Source of the DNA: Prorocentrum cordatum
Lineage: Eukaryota; Sar; Dinophyceae; Prorocentrales; Prorocentraceae
Reading direction: 5' to 3'
Assembly: GCA_963575745.1 (NCBI GenBank)
Contig: CAUYUJ010003669.1
Coordinates: 669,289-733,288, forward strand
DNA: 64,000 nucleotides
The position numbers and the translations under genes are program-made. Below are positions 1 through 11,334 of the stretch, piece after piece (position 1 is the first letter of the stretch; each line of letters begins with the position of its first letter). The notes under the pieces were generated by a model. That model was not told where the DNA came from. It did no database searches and worked only from the letters and a program-made list of their open reading frames with translations.

Positions 1-111
1 TATGGCCGAAGCGACGAGGGCCTCCCAGGAGGCAAAAAAGACAAAAGCAAGGCAAGGATAGCGGTTTCGGTACCTTTTCCTGCTCGTCCTCCTGGCGTGC
101 TGCAGGAACAA

Positions 112-251
112 GGAGAAGCGACACCACCACCGCCACCACCACAGAAACCATCAGCGGGAGAAGCCAGGGGCGTCCATTTGGCGGTGTGCCCCTCGCTGGT
201 GGACCTCCTCGCTGGAAGTGGCCCCCCTGGTGGCGGTGGTGTCGCTTCTCC
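112..251. repeat. Foldback element F22 (inverted CACCACCGCC arms)
   Basis: The left arm near 112-140 (GGAGAAGCGACACCACCACC...) is repeated in inverse at 227-251, leaving a loop of about 85 bp. This is the structure of a short MITE-like foldback. No protein domain is seen in the first 540 bp; the open frames there follow GC-rich sequence. Confidence 0.5.
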
Positions 252-537
252 CCCCAGCTGGTGGGATGCACGCGGGTCAGAGGCGGCACCCGAGAGGGGG
301 CTGGCGAGCATGCCACCGCGCGACTCCTCGAGGCGACCGTTGCGCTCCGCGACGAGCTGCTGCACGACGTGGACCTTGGGCCGGCCCAGCGGTCGGAGAC
401 GACCGCGGAGAGGGGCACCGACTGCTTTTTCGACTGGCGGTTTTCTTCGATTTCGTCTCTTGGAGCTCGTTTTCGGGCCCTGTGGACATCAGACGTGCAT
501 CCGGGGCTAACCTGGCATTTATTCTGAACGATCACGG

Positions 538-1063
<526 letters not shown>

Positions 1064-2230
1064 GAGTCCGCTTTCTATCATTCACAATCACGCCCGAGAC
1101 CGGCCCGCCCCCCCCTTCCCCGCCCTGGTCACGTCACCATTTGCGCCGGCGCCGCCTGGGAATGAACCCATCCCGACATTCCCGAACGGCGCCGACGCGA
1201 ACCCCGACGTGGCCGGCCCCCCAGGCTCACGCCCGATATCGACAGTGGATAACAAAACACTCTCTATCAACCAACATGTGTGACGGTATGAATGATTTGT
1301 TCAACCGGCCGATTTCCTCGATACCGTCCCTCTGGGCCCGTTTTCGGGCCCTGGTGCCGTGCAACGTCAATCTAGTGGGAAAAGCTGGGCCCGGAGAAGG
1401 GATCGGGAACTCTGGGGCGCGGACTGAAACAAGCAGGCTGGCGGATGTCAAAGACGGGGGTACCGATGCGTCTTGCACGTGTCAGAACTATGAGATCTGG
1501 GCGCTGCCATGTTTGCAAACACCAGGCGTGGTCGCCAGGTTTCAGGCCTCGGGGCCATCGCAAAGTAATCTGGCTCTCACAATGACGTCTAGGGCTCTAG
1601 TAGCGATGTCTCGTGGTGCTGCATTTTTTTTCGCATCGTCGGATCCGAAGGACGTGCAATTTGAAGGCCAAGGGCGGTACCCGACGTGCGAGTGGCACGT
1701 GCTCTGACTCATGATCTGCCTCCCATCGCGCGGGAGGTTGTCAAACCCTGGGCCCACCGGCCCGCATGGACGTGAACGGGGTCGGAGGATCGCCCTGCTT
1801 CGGCGATGCATCGGCGAAGTCGGCAAAGAGACAATGAGGGCCCAGATCGCGGCGCATCGGTCCTCCGACACCGTCTGCCCTGGCCCGTCTGCGCGGCCTG
1901 CACATGGTGCCCCCCAGCTTTCGCACCCTCTTGGGGCCTCTTGGGCCCTCTCTGGTTCTCGTGAGGGGTGCTCTGGAGGCCACCTGGGCCTCCCTGGAAA
2001 TGCTGGGGCCACCTTTGGCCAGAGCCGCCTCCTGCAACACCCAAGTCGGGACTCTTCCCGCGGAGCTCTTTTGGCAGGCGTGCCGTGGCACCGCAGGAGA
2101 GCGTTTCGTTATTTTCGGCGATGACGGGCGTCGTGGGGAGGGGGGGGGCGGCGGGGGGATATGACGTAACACCCCCCCACCCCGCCGAATAATTCTGGCA
2201 CTGAGCGACGAGCAACGAGCGAAGAGCGAC
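1064..2230. other. No gene seen; degenerate repeat remnants
   Basis: Contains a degraded minus-strand F20 repeat (about 1530-1670, related to 29905-30012, 47450-47585 and 48985-49040) and short pieces shared with other dispersed repeats. No conserved protein motif, RNA gene or promoter could be recognised. Confidence 0.45.
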
Positions 2231-2266
2231 GAGCGCCGACGACGACGACGACGACGACGACGCGAG

Positions 2267-2625
2267 CAGCATGTAGATGGCGATCTGCCCCACAGCGCCC
2301 GTGTACACCACAATGCTCGCGTGCACCACAGCGCGCGTGTACACCACAACACCTGCGTACATCGCAACGGCCATGTGCACCGCAGCCCCTGTGTACACCA
2401 CAGTGCTTGCATGCACCACAGCGCCGGGGCACACCACAGCGAACGTGTACACCGCAGCAACCATGTGCAACACAGCGCCTGCGTATACCACAGTGATTGC
2501 GTGCACCGAAGCGCCTGTGCACACCACAGCGCCTGTCTACACCACTGCATCCGCGTGTGACGCAGCGATGGTGTACAATACAGCGCCTGCGTGCACAGGT
2601 AGAAGGAGCATGTAGGTGAGGATCT
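2267..2625 (+). repeat. 18-bp minisatellite, left arm of an inverted pair
   Basis: About 18 degenerate copies of an 18-bp unit of the type GTGTACACCACAGCGCCT. Because 18 is a multiple of three, the frame stays open for 112 codons and would encode a Thr/Ala/Val/Tyr hexapeptide repeat. The reverse complement of the same array, with its edge sequence GCAGCATGT(A/C)...GGCGATCTG, lies at 3030-3345, so I read this as a repeat rather than a gene. Confidence 0.75.
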
Positions 2626-2689
2626 GCTGCGGACACCTAACGCCACGCCAAAAACTTCTGATTATAGAATGCGACGTTCTTCCCTCCTC

Positions 2690-2790
2690 CCTCCCCCTCC
2701 CTCTTCCGCCACCTCCTCCTCCTCCTCCTCCTCCTCCTCCTTCTCCTCCTCCTCCTCTTCCTCCTCTTCCTCCCTCACCCTTCCCCCCTG
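2690..2790. repeat. CCT/CTC polypyrimidine tract
   Basis: Nearly pure pyrimidine run of CCT and CTT triplets in the loop between the two inverted minisatellite arms. Confidence 0.85.
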
Positions 2791-3029
2791 TCATGCGTGT
2801 CGGCGCTACAGCGCACGTACGCATCTCAGCGTGCCACTTGGTTCTCGGACGGCCAACTTAGCTGGAGCCTCCTGGACGCAGATGGGAGGAGTTAGGATGA
2901 TGCGGGCGGACTCGGGAGGACTCGTAGATTCCCGCGGCGCTCCTTTGTCCATGGGGATTCCGTTCCAAATCCTACATAAAACATTTGTTGTCTGTGATAT
3001 CCACGGGCGCTCCATTATGTCATAAATAT

Positions 3030-3345
3030 TGCTTCTACAGTTCTACATGCGACAGTGGTGCTCTGTTGCACACGGTTGCTGTGGTGCACACAGGCGCCGT
3101 AGTATACACAGCGCTGTAGTCCACGCAGGCATTGTGGTGTGTTGCACACGGCTGATGTGGTCTATGCAGACACTGTGGTGTACACAAGCGCTGTGGTGCC
3201 CGCGGGCACTGTGGCACACACTGGCGTTGTGTTGCACGCGGCTGCTGTGTACGCAAGCGGTGTGGTATACACAGGCGCTGTGGTGCACGCAGGCACTGTG
3301 GTGTACACAGGCGCTGTGGTGCAGATCGCCACTGACATGCTGCTG
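3030..3345 (-). repeat. 18-bp minisatellite, right arm of the inverted pair
   Basis: Copies of TGTGGTGTACACAGGCGC, the reverse complement of the array at 2267-2625. It ends in CAGATCGCCACTGACATGCTGC, the mirror of the left edge. The two arms, about 400 bp apart, could form a long hairpin or mark an inverted duplication. Confidence 0.75.
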
Positions 3346-3826
3346 CATACCCCTCCACGGTAATTCCTGGGCATTCCCAGACGCCGCCGGCGCGAAACGT
3401 GACGTCATCTGCCCCCTCCACCCCCACACCCCAGCAGATGATTGCCGTCATCGGCCCGGCGGGTATGCCCAGACGGAGAGCACTGGGGGGGGGGGGCGTT
3501 ACGTCATAAGGGGGGCGCGGGGGAGGACGAGAAAAAGCAGAACTTCTCCAGCGCTTGATCCACATTCGGGCGGACTGCCCGAGCCCGGGACCCACTTCTC
3601 GGAAAACATGCGGGCCAAGTTGTGCAGAGAAAGACCATGAATTCACCACGGCTCTAACATGTCGGCACTGATATCACGCGCGCCAGTTGACGAGAGAAAC
3701 ACCATAGCTGCATCACAGCACTAACATGTCGGCGCTGGGATCACGCACTGCACATCACTGGCGTGTCCGCTCTTCGGCACCTCGGCCTCGGTCTCCGCAA
3801 TGAGCCTCAAGACGTCGGCGCGATGG

Positions 3827-4412
3827 CGGAAAAGAGGGGGAAGAATGAGGCGACGGTGCTTCCCCTGGCGTGGATGGCGGTGCCGCGGGGCCACGCGCGC
3901 AGGGCACCCGCCACCCCCAGGAACTTGATGCCCCAGGGTGGTTGTGGGCGGACTATCCAGTCGGGGAGACGTAAGACCCGGGTACGGGGGACTCGGAAAT
4001 CCCCGACGAGGTCGTCAAAAAAATGACGAGGCCGAGCCTGCATTTTGACGAGGCCTCCCGCTGCAGACATCCCACAAAACTCCTCCTCGTCAAAATCCGA
4101 GTCGCGGTCGTCAACAAAAACGATGGCGAACCCGAGTCCCGGCAAACCCGGGTCTTACGCTCCCCCGATCCAGACACGGCCGAGCGCCTGAGCCCAACTG
4201 GCCGCATCAGCAGGGCACGGGGGGAGGATGCACATTCGCGTTGGCGCGGGGGGTTATCCTCGACGAACACCGCAGGCGGTGCGATCGCAGCAAAACGGGA
4301 GAAGCGGGGTGACGGCGGGAAGAGTGCGGTGACGGCGATTCTCCTTTTATGAGTGGCGGCGCTGAGGCCCTGTGCGCAGGGCGCCTGCCACACCCAGGAA
4401 CTTGATGCCCCC
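3827..4412. repeat. Direct repeat flanking a foldback insertion
   Basis: A block ending in GGAACTTGATGCCCC occurs at about 3827-3935 and again, diverged, at about 4296-4412. The foldback F18a lies between the two copies. This may be a segmental duplication or two neighbouring copies of one dispersed repeat. Confidence 0.45.
3962..4168. mobile_element. MITE-like foldback F18, copy a
   Basis: The ends are inverted: GGGGAGACGTAAGACCCGGG at the left, and the inverse of the right end reads GGGGGAGCGTAAGACCCGGG. Similarity then continues inward through ACTCGG. The interior (CCGCTGCAGACATCCCACAAA) matches copy b at 29399-29582. No coding capacity is seen, so it would be non-autonomous. Confidence 0.65.
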
Positions 4413-5300
4413 CCTGTGCGATGCGGGCACTTCATCCGTAGAACCGAAGGAGGTGCGAGGGGAGGGGAACAGGGAACCAGCCGTGGCGCTACATCCGATT
4501 CGAATGAAGGCTGGCTGGGAGCGGAACGTGGAAGGGGACGGGGTTCCGGACACTTCGGTCTCGCACACCCCACGGCCGAGGACCACCACCAGGACGTCTC
4601 CCACCAGACTGCGGCCAAGCCGCAACCTGGGGGAACCGCCCGCTTGGCGGACCTCGCGTCCAGACAGGGCAGCCTCGATGCGGCAGGCCTGCACAGGGGC
4701 GGCGGCGGCTTTGGCCCCGACAGTCCGCGAGCAAACCCCGCCAGACTGGTTTCTCGATCGAGGTGCGCGCACCGCAGCGTCGGCACACCAGCAACTTCGG
4801 TACAGCCTGGACTGAATGTCCATGGAAGGAGAAATATTTCAGCCCCTGCACCTGCAGGCCATCATACGAGAATCCATGCGCCGGTACTGCTGGGATCACA
4901 GCGGCACTCCTCGCCCTTGAGAGCAGACCCTTGCGCCGTTCTGCCCCCACCGCAGTGAGGGACACATGCAACGGCGCGGGCTCGCACTTCATGCCACGCT
5001 GCTCAAGGTTTGGCCCGAGAGAGCGGGGTGCAGTGGCACCACGTACACCGACCACCCCCACACTCATCCCCAGCTCGAGGTCGTGCGCAAGCAAGGAAAG
5101 CGCAGACACCGTCGTGGGGTTTCGACGGCTACCCGCAGAAATGGATGGTGGCTTAGCTTTAGTGGCGACGCACTAAGCCACTCCTGTCAGAAAATCCAAC
5201 GTTTTTTAGCCTCAGACAATTGCCCCCGAACACACACTCCCAGCCGACTCCGCTGCAGAATGATGCAACGCTGCGGGATAGAACGCCCTGGAGCGATCTA
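4413..5300. other. No gene seen
   Basis: GC-rich sequence with overlapping open frames on both strands but no recognisable domain, splice-like structure or repeat shared elsewhere in the window. Confidence 0.4.
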
Positions 5301-5309
5301 TCCCGGTCC

Positions 5310-5815
5310 TGCCCCCGCCGGGCTCCTCCTCCTCATCCTCCTCCTCCATCTCTTCTTCTCCTCCACCTCCCCCTCCCTCCCTCACTCCCTCCCTCCCTCT
5401 CTTCCTCCTCTTTCTTCTTCGCTTCGTTTTCCTCCATCCCTTCCTGGGGCGCAAGCGTACTCGAATATCCTCCACACGCTAATAGAAAGGCAGGCGGCGA
5501 GAGGGTCCCCCTCCTCCTCTCCTGCTCCTCCTCCTCCTCCTCCAACTATTCCTCCTTCTCCGTTTCCTCCTGCTTCTCATCATCATCCTCCTTCTCCTCC
5601 TCCTCCTCCTCCTCCTCCTCCTCCTCCTCCTCCTCCTCCTCCCTCTCCATCTCCTTTCCTCCTCCTCCTCCCGCCCCCCCTCCCTCCTTCCCTCCATCCC
5701 TTCCTCTTCTCCTCCTCCCGTTCTCCTCCCGTTCTCCTCCTCCTCCTCCTCCTCCACCTGCTCCTCCTCCTCCTCCTCCTCCACCTGATTATCCTCCCTC
5801 CTCCTACTCCTCATC
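5310..5815. repeat. Long CCT/CTC polypyrimidine region
   Basis: Broken runs of CTC and CCT triplets, purest around 5595-5645 and 5735-5790. Predicted poly-Ser, poly-Pro and poly-Leu frames are microsatellite translations. Confidence 0.85.
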
Positions 5816-5993
5816 CATGGTCCAGGACTCGCCCCCGCCCCCCGCCACCCACCCTTCTCAAATGCTACTGGGAACGGCCACCCCCACCCCACCGATGCGC
5901 CCCCCCGGCCTTCCGCCCTGCTGTTGTTGCTGTGGAACCGTCGTGGGGGTCTTTTCTTCAGGTCTCGTGCCGCGTGTCCTAGTCGTCGTGGTC

Positions 5994-6028
<35 letters not shown>

Positions 6029-6170
6029 CGTCGTTGTCGTCGTCTTCGTCGTCCTCGCGTCCCCCAACATCACATCCCACTTGGGAGGTGGGAGAGGGTG
6101 GTCCCGCGGGGTCCTGGGACGCATCCCATCTTGGAGGGGGGGCGCGGGCCCAGAACCCTGGAACATCCAT
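5810..6170. repeat. Foldback element F23, copy b
   Basis: The left end (CATCCATGGTCCAGGACTCG) matches the inverse of the right end (ATGGATGTTCCAGGGTTCTG). The core contains a GTC/GTG run (5975-6055) followed by CCCCCAACATC and GGGTCCTGGGACGCATCCC, shared with copy a at 538-1063. A GTC run with the CCCCCAACATCCCATCTTGGG block also occurs at 11335-11515. Confidence 0.5.
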
Positions 6171-6179
6171 ACTCTCCTC

Positions 6180-6730
6180 ATTATTCTCCTCATCCTCCTG
6201 CTCCTCCTCCTCCTGCTCCCCCTCTTCCCGCTCCTCCTGCTGCTGCTCCTCCTCCTCCTCCTTCTCCTCCTCCTCCTCCTCCTCCTCCTGCTCCTCCTCC
6301 TCCTCCTGCTCCTCCTGCTCCTCCTGCTCCTCCTGCTCCTGCTCCTGCTCCTCCTCCTCCTCCTCCTCCTCCTCCTCCTCCTCCTCCTCCTCCTGGTCCC
6401 ACCTCTCCTGCCGCCTCCTGCTCCCACCTCCTGGCCCCCGAGCCCCGCGCCGTCTGCTTCAGAGAGGTCCTGCGCTTCTGCGGCAGAGCCTTGCGGGCCG
6501 ACCTCGCCTTTCGGGGGGGAGGAGGAGGGGAGGAGGGAGAGAAGGGGCAGGAGGGGGAGAAGGAGGAGGAGGAGGAGGAGGAGGAGAAAGATGAGGAAAT
6601 GAGAGGAAGGAGGAGGAGCAGGCGGAAGGGCGGAAGGAGCAGGGGGAGGAGCAGGAGGAGGAGGAGGAGGAGGAGGAGGAGGAGGAGGAGGAGGAGGAGG
6701 AGGAGGAGGAGGAGGAGGAGGAGGAGGAGG
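6180..6730. repeat. Mirror-image CCT tract and GGA tract
   Basis: A CTC/CCT tract at 6180-6395 is followed by a GGA/GAG tract at 6510-6730, separated by about 115 bp. The tracts are complementary and could fold as a very long hairpin. Each is also a mirror-repeat polypurine-polypyrimidine run, of the kind able to form triplex DNA. Confidence 0.8.
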
Positions 6731-6862
6731 GCAGGGCGCAACGCGGCGCGGTTCGCGGACGGGTCCCAGCCACCGCCCGCTGCTCCCGCTGATTCCTGCC
6801 TCATCCGCTCCACGTCCTCTCAGATTGCCGACGGTGAGGTTTTTCAGCCGGGTGGCGTTCCT

Positions 6863-7075
6863 CTATTGGAGGCCTGGAAATGGACACCAACACCAGCACA
6901 GGGGGTTGCCTCCACAGGGGGGAGATGATCCTAGATTTTCGGTGCTGGTGGTAATATTTCGGCCACCCTGGAAGCCAGAATATTACCACCATCACCGAGA
7001 TCGGGGTCTTCTTCCCTCGGTGGAAGCACACCGCCGCATCGGCGGAAATCGGCAGGCGAATATGCCTCCAATAAG
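6863..7075 (+). mobile_element. MITE-like foldback F5, copy a
   Basis: Begins CTATTGGAGGCCTGGAAATG and ends GCCTCCAATAAG, giving short inverted termini. The interior (ACCAACACC...GTTGCCTCC, then CCACCATCACCGAGATCGGG and CACACCGCCG) matches copy b at 8201-8402. No coding content. Confidence 0.6.
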
Positions 7076-7849
7076 AGATCGGAACCCATATCGGAATCCC
7101 AAGTCGAATCGAATCGGAATCGGAAGCCATCGAAGTCGAAGCGACTCGAATCGGAGGAGTCGAAACGAGCCCTGCTCTGGCGGCCCACCATCGGGCCTCA
7201 GCGCTATCAAACATGGATCCGCGGGGGCCGCGGGGGGAACTGACCCCCAGGGAAGCGGTCGGGGCCTCTGAGATCTGGGGGCGTCGCTTTTTGTACACCC
7301 GGCATGCTCGCCTGGTGTCGTGTGCCAGGGCCACATGAGATCGATCCGGGTCGAGACATGGCCGCAGAATGAGGGGGGGCACGGTCCGGGGCTCCGCTTG
7401 TGACCTTGCGCTCACGTTGCTCCCATCGCACTTAAGGACCACATCCCAGAAATAAAATGCCGAGCACCCAGAGAAGTGCCGAAACAGTGTCGAACGAGTA
7501 TCGCCTCCCAGGGCCCGACACGTGAAAACCCTCAAGTTTCGGTACTTTCCTGGTGTTCGAAATAGTTTTAAGTGATCAAGGCTGAAGTAGGTTGGAACAT
7601 CAAAACCTTGCGCGATGTTGCGCTTTTTCGCAGCTTCGGATCTCAACGTTTCCCCCGCCGCTCGGCTCCTGGCGCTGCGGCCTGTCGGGCGAGCGGTTAA
7701 TGAGGCAGACGTTGCGGCGCGGCGTCGGGGAGGCCAGCCGTAGAACCAGCGGGCATCGGCGGCGGCCAGCTGTGCTCGGAGGCGGCTCGCTCGGCGGAGG
7801 GGGCGGACAGACGAGAGGGGGACACCACTGATCCCCGCCCCTACGAGTG
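7076..7849. other. No gene seen
   Basis: Includes a run of GAATCGGAATCG-like short repeats near 7090-7160 and a fragment at about 7600-7650 (GATGTTGCGCTTTTTCGCAG) similar to the F20 repeat. No recognisable coding domain. Confidence 0.4.
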
Positions 7850-8100
7850 AGGCCTCCTGGATGGGGTCCGAGTAGATGGGGTCGGAGGATCTCGTCGCAT
7901 CGCCGATACGTCGGCGATGCATGGCCGATGCATCGGCGATGCATCGGCCATGCACTGGAGAGAGAGAGAGAGAGAGAGAAAGAAAAAAATTGGGCCCCAC
8001 ATCGAGCCGCACCGCTGATGCATGATGCATCGCCGATGCATCGGCGATGCGGCGCGATCCTCCGACCCCATCTGCGTACTCCGACCCCCTCCAGGAGGCC
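7850..8100. mobile_element. MITE-like foldback F4, copy a
   Basis: About 251 bp with inverted arms of roughly 75 bp. The left arm starts AGGCCTCCTGGATGGGGTCC, and the inverse of the right end starts GGCCTCCTGGAGGGGGTCGG. Both arms run into GCATCGCCGATGCATCGGCG subrepeats. The loop has a (GA)n run at 7962-7980. Related copies lie at 23930-24112 and 34849-35098. Confidence 0.75.
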
Positions 8101-8200
8101 ATGATACGACTCCTTCCCACTCCGCTTCCCCCCTCCGCTTCTCGCCCCGCCCTCAAGCCGTTCAAAATCGGTGCCTGGACCCCTCCAGGGTCCATCCTGC

Positions 8201-8402
8201 TTGGAGGCCTGGAAATGGGCACCAACACCAACACAGGGGGTTGCCTCCTCAGGGGGAAGATGATCCTGGATTTCGGTGTTGGTGGTAGTAGTCTGGTCAC
8301 CTTGAAGCCAGAATCTTACCACCATCACCGAGATCGGGATCCTCTTCCGCCGTCGGTGGATGCACACCGCCGATATTGGTGTTGGTGTCAACCTCTAGGC
8401 CT
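8201..8402 (+). mobile_element. MITE-like foldback F5, copy b
   Basis: Starts TTGGAGGCCTGGAAATGGGC and ends with the inverse, TTGGTGTCAACCTCTAGGCCT. ACCAACACC occurs just inside both arms. It is in the same orientation as copy a, and the central TTACCACCATCACCGAGATC block is nearly identical. Confidence 0.65.
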
Positions 8403-8510
8403 GCGACCTGCCCCGTTCTTCGGAGCAGACCCAGCCGCGGAAGCGAGGAAGCCTCCAGGAGGCCCTGGGGACGAATACCGCAAGGGAGAGCCGCCGTGGT
8501 CTCGACTGGC

Positions 8511-8660
8511 TCTCTCTCTCTCTCTCTCTCTCTCCCTCCCCCATCCTCCCCCTCCTCCTCCTCCTCCCTCTCCTCCTCCTACTCCTCCTCCTCTTCCTCC
8601 TCCTCCTCCTCCTCCTCCTCCTCCCCTCCTCCTCCTCCTCCTCCTCCTCCTCCTCCCCCA
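8511..8660. repeat. (TC)n then (CCT)n microsatellites
   Basis: A pure CT dinucleotide run (about 8511-8535) passes into CCT/CTC triplets up to 8655. Confidence 0.85.
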
Positions 8661-8689
8661 CTTGCTCACCTCGGCAGCGCGCCCGGGTA

Positions 8690-8810
8690 GAAGCCAGCCA
8701 GAGAAGACAGAGAAGCCCTCCAGCCTTCTGAGAAGTTCTCCACGGCTCCACAGCCCGTCCCCGGAGCCGCAGGAGCCCTCTCAGAGGGCCGGAGGGCCCC
8801 GGGGTGGGGT
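8690..8810. repeat. F14 repeat remnant (CTTCTGAGAAG motif)
   Basis: Contains CTTCTGAGAAGTTC and nearby TCTCAGAGGGCC, resembling the better copies at 10700-10895 and 44790-44935. Confidence 0.35.
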
Positions 8811-9969
8811 CGCAGAGGGCATTTCAGATCCCCGCAGACCAGACCAACCCAAACGCACCTGCAGCAGAAACCGTCACAAACGTTCCTTTTCCCTCCCATC
8901 CGGAAAAACTGGAAGGGCGGCAAGCGGAAAAATGGGGGAGCTGGACAAACACAACGGTGGAAAGGTTACAAACGCGTCGTGAGAATCTTGAGGATGCAGG
9001 GCTCTTGGGCCACGAAGGATGCGCGCGCCTGCAAACGTATACCAAGCGTACTCCTGGACCGACAAACGAGGAACTCGGATGCCCAGAACCGAAGGATCCA
9101 AGGGTGCCTGGCGTCACCCCTCCCTGAGATCCGTCATTGCAAAAACTTGCAACATCGCAATTTTTTCCGTCTTCAAGACCCGGAGCCCTAGTCCTCACTT
9201 TCTGCAACCGTTCTCGAAGACCCTTGGCGTGAGAAAATGGCGACGCCGGGACCTCGGGGCACGATGAAGCTGGACAGCTCATCCCCTGTCTTGGAGCGCC
9301 CCCGCTGAACGACCGGGGAACCAAAAAGGTACCGACACCACCACTCCCCCGACCTCTCCCATGGTGCGCTCTGGCACAAAAAATTCGATGCTCCAGCCGT
9401 GGCGAAGGGGGCTTCCCAAGAAGCCCCCAGAGGCGAAAGCTAGGGAAGGGTGGCTGCATCAATACCGCCTCCTCCCCTGATTGACCGCGAAAGGCGGGGC
9501 TGTGGAGCTCATCCCTCCCGTGGAGCACCCCCAGCGAGCGTCGGCGCAGGCAAAACGCTCCTGAGAGCTCCCCACACCCACAGCGTCGTGGCCTGGGCCT
9601 GGAGCGCCCACGCTGAGCGACGGAGGGCAGGCAGAGCCGAGGGGCAACGCAAGCGGCAGATCGGCTCGGGGGCAGGAGCATCGACCCGCAACCAGCGACA
9701 GGTCGACGACACATCGGCGAAGGGCCCCGATAGCCAGGCCGCGCGAGCCTGGGCGAGGCGGGCAATCGCGCTCCCATCGGCGGTCCCTTGGCGATCGAGG
9801 CTCGATGCGTCCACCCTGAGCCCATCCATCCCGAACGTTGGCCACAACTCGGCTGTACGGCGGCCCCTCGGGACTACCCTGGCACCCAAGAACGGCTCTC
9901 GGCGAGGCGCCGCTGCTGGAAAGTAATCCCAAGGCTGAAACACAGCCGAGGTCCAACGAAAATGTTCTA
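8811..9969. other. No gene seen; scattered repeat pieces
   Basis: Around 9290-9440 a block with GGTACCGACACC, CCCCCGACCTCTC and a GTGCGCTCTG segment recurs diverged at 10435-10545. At 9830-9950 a CTCTCGGCGAGGCGC block relates to repeat F21 (33600-33800, 47260-47385). No protein domain was recognised. Confidence 0.4.
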
Positions 9970-10143
9970 ATGGGCCTGTTTTCCACCACCACCACCACCA
10001 CCATAAGTTGAAGTGGGAAAGACGGAGGAGGAGGAGGACGAAGAGGAGGAGGAGGAGGAGGAGGAGGAGGAGGAGGAGGAGGAGGAGGAGAAGGACCCCC
10101 TCCCCCTCCAACTTATGGTGGTGGTGATGGAAAACAGGCCCAT
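9970..10143. mobile_element. MITE-like foldback F6 with a GGA core
   Basis: The ends are inverted over about 40 bp: ATGGGCCTGTTTTCCACCAC at the left, and the inverse of the right end reads ATGGGCCTGTTTTCCATCAC. Both continue through ACCACCATAAGTTG. The loop is a GGA run (10023-10091). 174 bp in total, single copy in the window. Confidence 0.7.
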
Positions 10144-10239
10144 CAGATTCGAAAACCTGCCGCCCGAGCCTTTCCCCCCCCCCTGACGTTGCCCCTGATC
10201 CTCGGGTCCTCGACCCTCGATGCCCCCTGCGCTCAGGAA

Positions 10240-10430
10240 CTCTTGCTCAGCTCGTCGCGGCCCCGGCGACACGCGCTGCCCTGCAAGCGGACGGCATGTC
10301 GCTCCGCTCCGCGGGGCGGGAGGCTCGGACAGGGCTCGGGACGTTTCAAGCCAGGGGGCAGGGGAAAGGATAGCGAGTCACGCCGAGGCATGGTGGGCCA
10401 GAACCGGCAGAGCGGCACGCTAATGGGAGG
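10240..10430 (+). repeat. Dispersed repeat F13, copy a
   Basis: Carries the block CGGCGACACGCGCTGCCCTG, then TCGCTCCGCTCCGCGGGGCG and GGTGGGCCAGA. The same order recurs at 16015-16205, 23425-23645, 32775-32965 and 36105-36300, so this is a short interspersed family of about 190 bp. No TIR is clear in this copy. Confidence 0.6.
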
Positions 10431-10554
10431 AACTCAAAGGTACCGATGCCGCTGCTCCCCCGACCTCTCTCGGGGTGCGTTCTGACCAGAATGCCGAGGC
10501 GATTCCACCGGTGGCGACGAGAGCCTCCCAGGGTGCGCCAAACGGGGAACAGGA

Positions 10555-10700
10555 CGGGGCGAGCGAGGGGAGAAGCGAGCGAGGGGAGAAGAGAGCGAGC
10601 GAGCGGAGAAGCGAGCGAGGGGAGAAGCGAGGGGCGAGCGAGGGGAGAAGCGAGCGAGGGGAGAAGCGAGCAAAGTCGGGGCGAGCGAGGGGGAGAAGCG
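10555..10700 (+). repeat. 16-bp minisatellite (GAGCGAGGGGAGAAGC)
   Basis: About eight imperfect tandem copies of a 16-bp purine-rich unit. Confidence 0.8.
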
Positions 10701-10895
10701 AGCAGGAGAGAAAGGCTTCTCAGAAGGTTCGGAAGTCTTCCCCGGCCTTGGTCTTCTGAGAAGTTCGGAAGTCTTCCCCGAAGACACGGAACAAATTCTC
10801 AGAAGGCCAGCGGGCTTCTGAGACGCCCCGCCGACTCCTGAGAGGGCCTTCTCCTTCTCACTCCCCTCCCTCGCTCGCTGCCGACAAAGATCGCC
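10701..10895 (+). repeat. Dispersed repeat F14, copy b
   Basis: Multiple CTTCTGAGAAG and TTCTCAGAAGG palindromic motifs with GGAAGTCTTCCCCG and GAAGACACGG, ending in CCTCGCTCGCTGCCGAC. The same order, in reverse of strand context, appears at 44790-44935. Both copies lie beside an F2 foldback. Confidence 0.5.
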
Positions 10896-10907
10896 GACCC
10901 TAATTTT

Positions 10908-11155
10908 GGTCGACCCAGAAGGGGGTCCAGCTGAAAAGGGGTGGTGCAATAGATTTGGGGCAATTGTGTTGCAAATGCATTGCGCCAGAGAATTGTACGG
11001 CATTGTATTGCGACGAATGCATTGCACGCGAAAATCCAGCAACACATTTGCGCCACCGAATGCACTGCACGCCCCAAAAGTATTGCAACCCAACAGATCT
11101 GTTGCACCAAACCTATGGCACCACCCCGTCGTCGCCGGACCGCCTCCTGGGCCAA
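10908..11155. mobile_element. MITE-like foldback F2, copy a
   Basis: About 250 bp. The left end (CGACCCAGAAGGGGGTCCAGC, then GGGGTGGTGCAATAGATTTG) is the inverse of the right end, which is degraded here but well kept in copy b (44416-44667). The interior is rich in TTGCATTGC and TATTGCAAC words, and less GC-rich than its surroundings. Open frames through it differ between copies and are not conserved. Confidence 0.75.
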
Positions 11156-11334
11156 CCCGCCCAAAGCGAGCTCTGAAGAGCGGCGGGGGCCCGCCTCGGC
11201 CCTGGCGCGCCGCAGCTGCCTCTGGGTGCTCGCCTCCCGCGCCTGCCGCCGCGCGGCCACGCCCGCCTCGCGGGTGACCTCCGGGGCCGGCTGGGCGGCA
11301 CCGCGGCGCAGCGGCGGGCGGCGCGGGGGCGCCG

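Noticed and set aside
2277-2615. 112-codon frame with Thr/Ala/Val/Tyr hexapeptide repeats
   Set aside because: The frame stays open because the 18-bp minisatellite unit is a multiple of three; an inverted copy lies nearby.
5220-6602. 460-codon plus-strand frame rich in Ser, Pro and Leu
   Set aside because: Translation of CCT and GTC microsatellites.
6801-8300. 499-codon minus-strand open frame
   Set aside because: Spans two different foldback families (F5 and F4) and contains their repeats; no domain motif.
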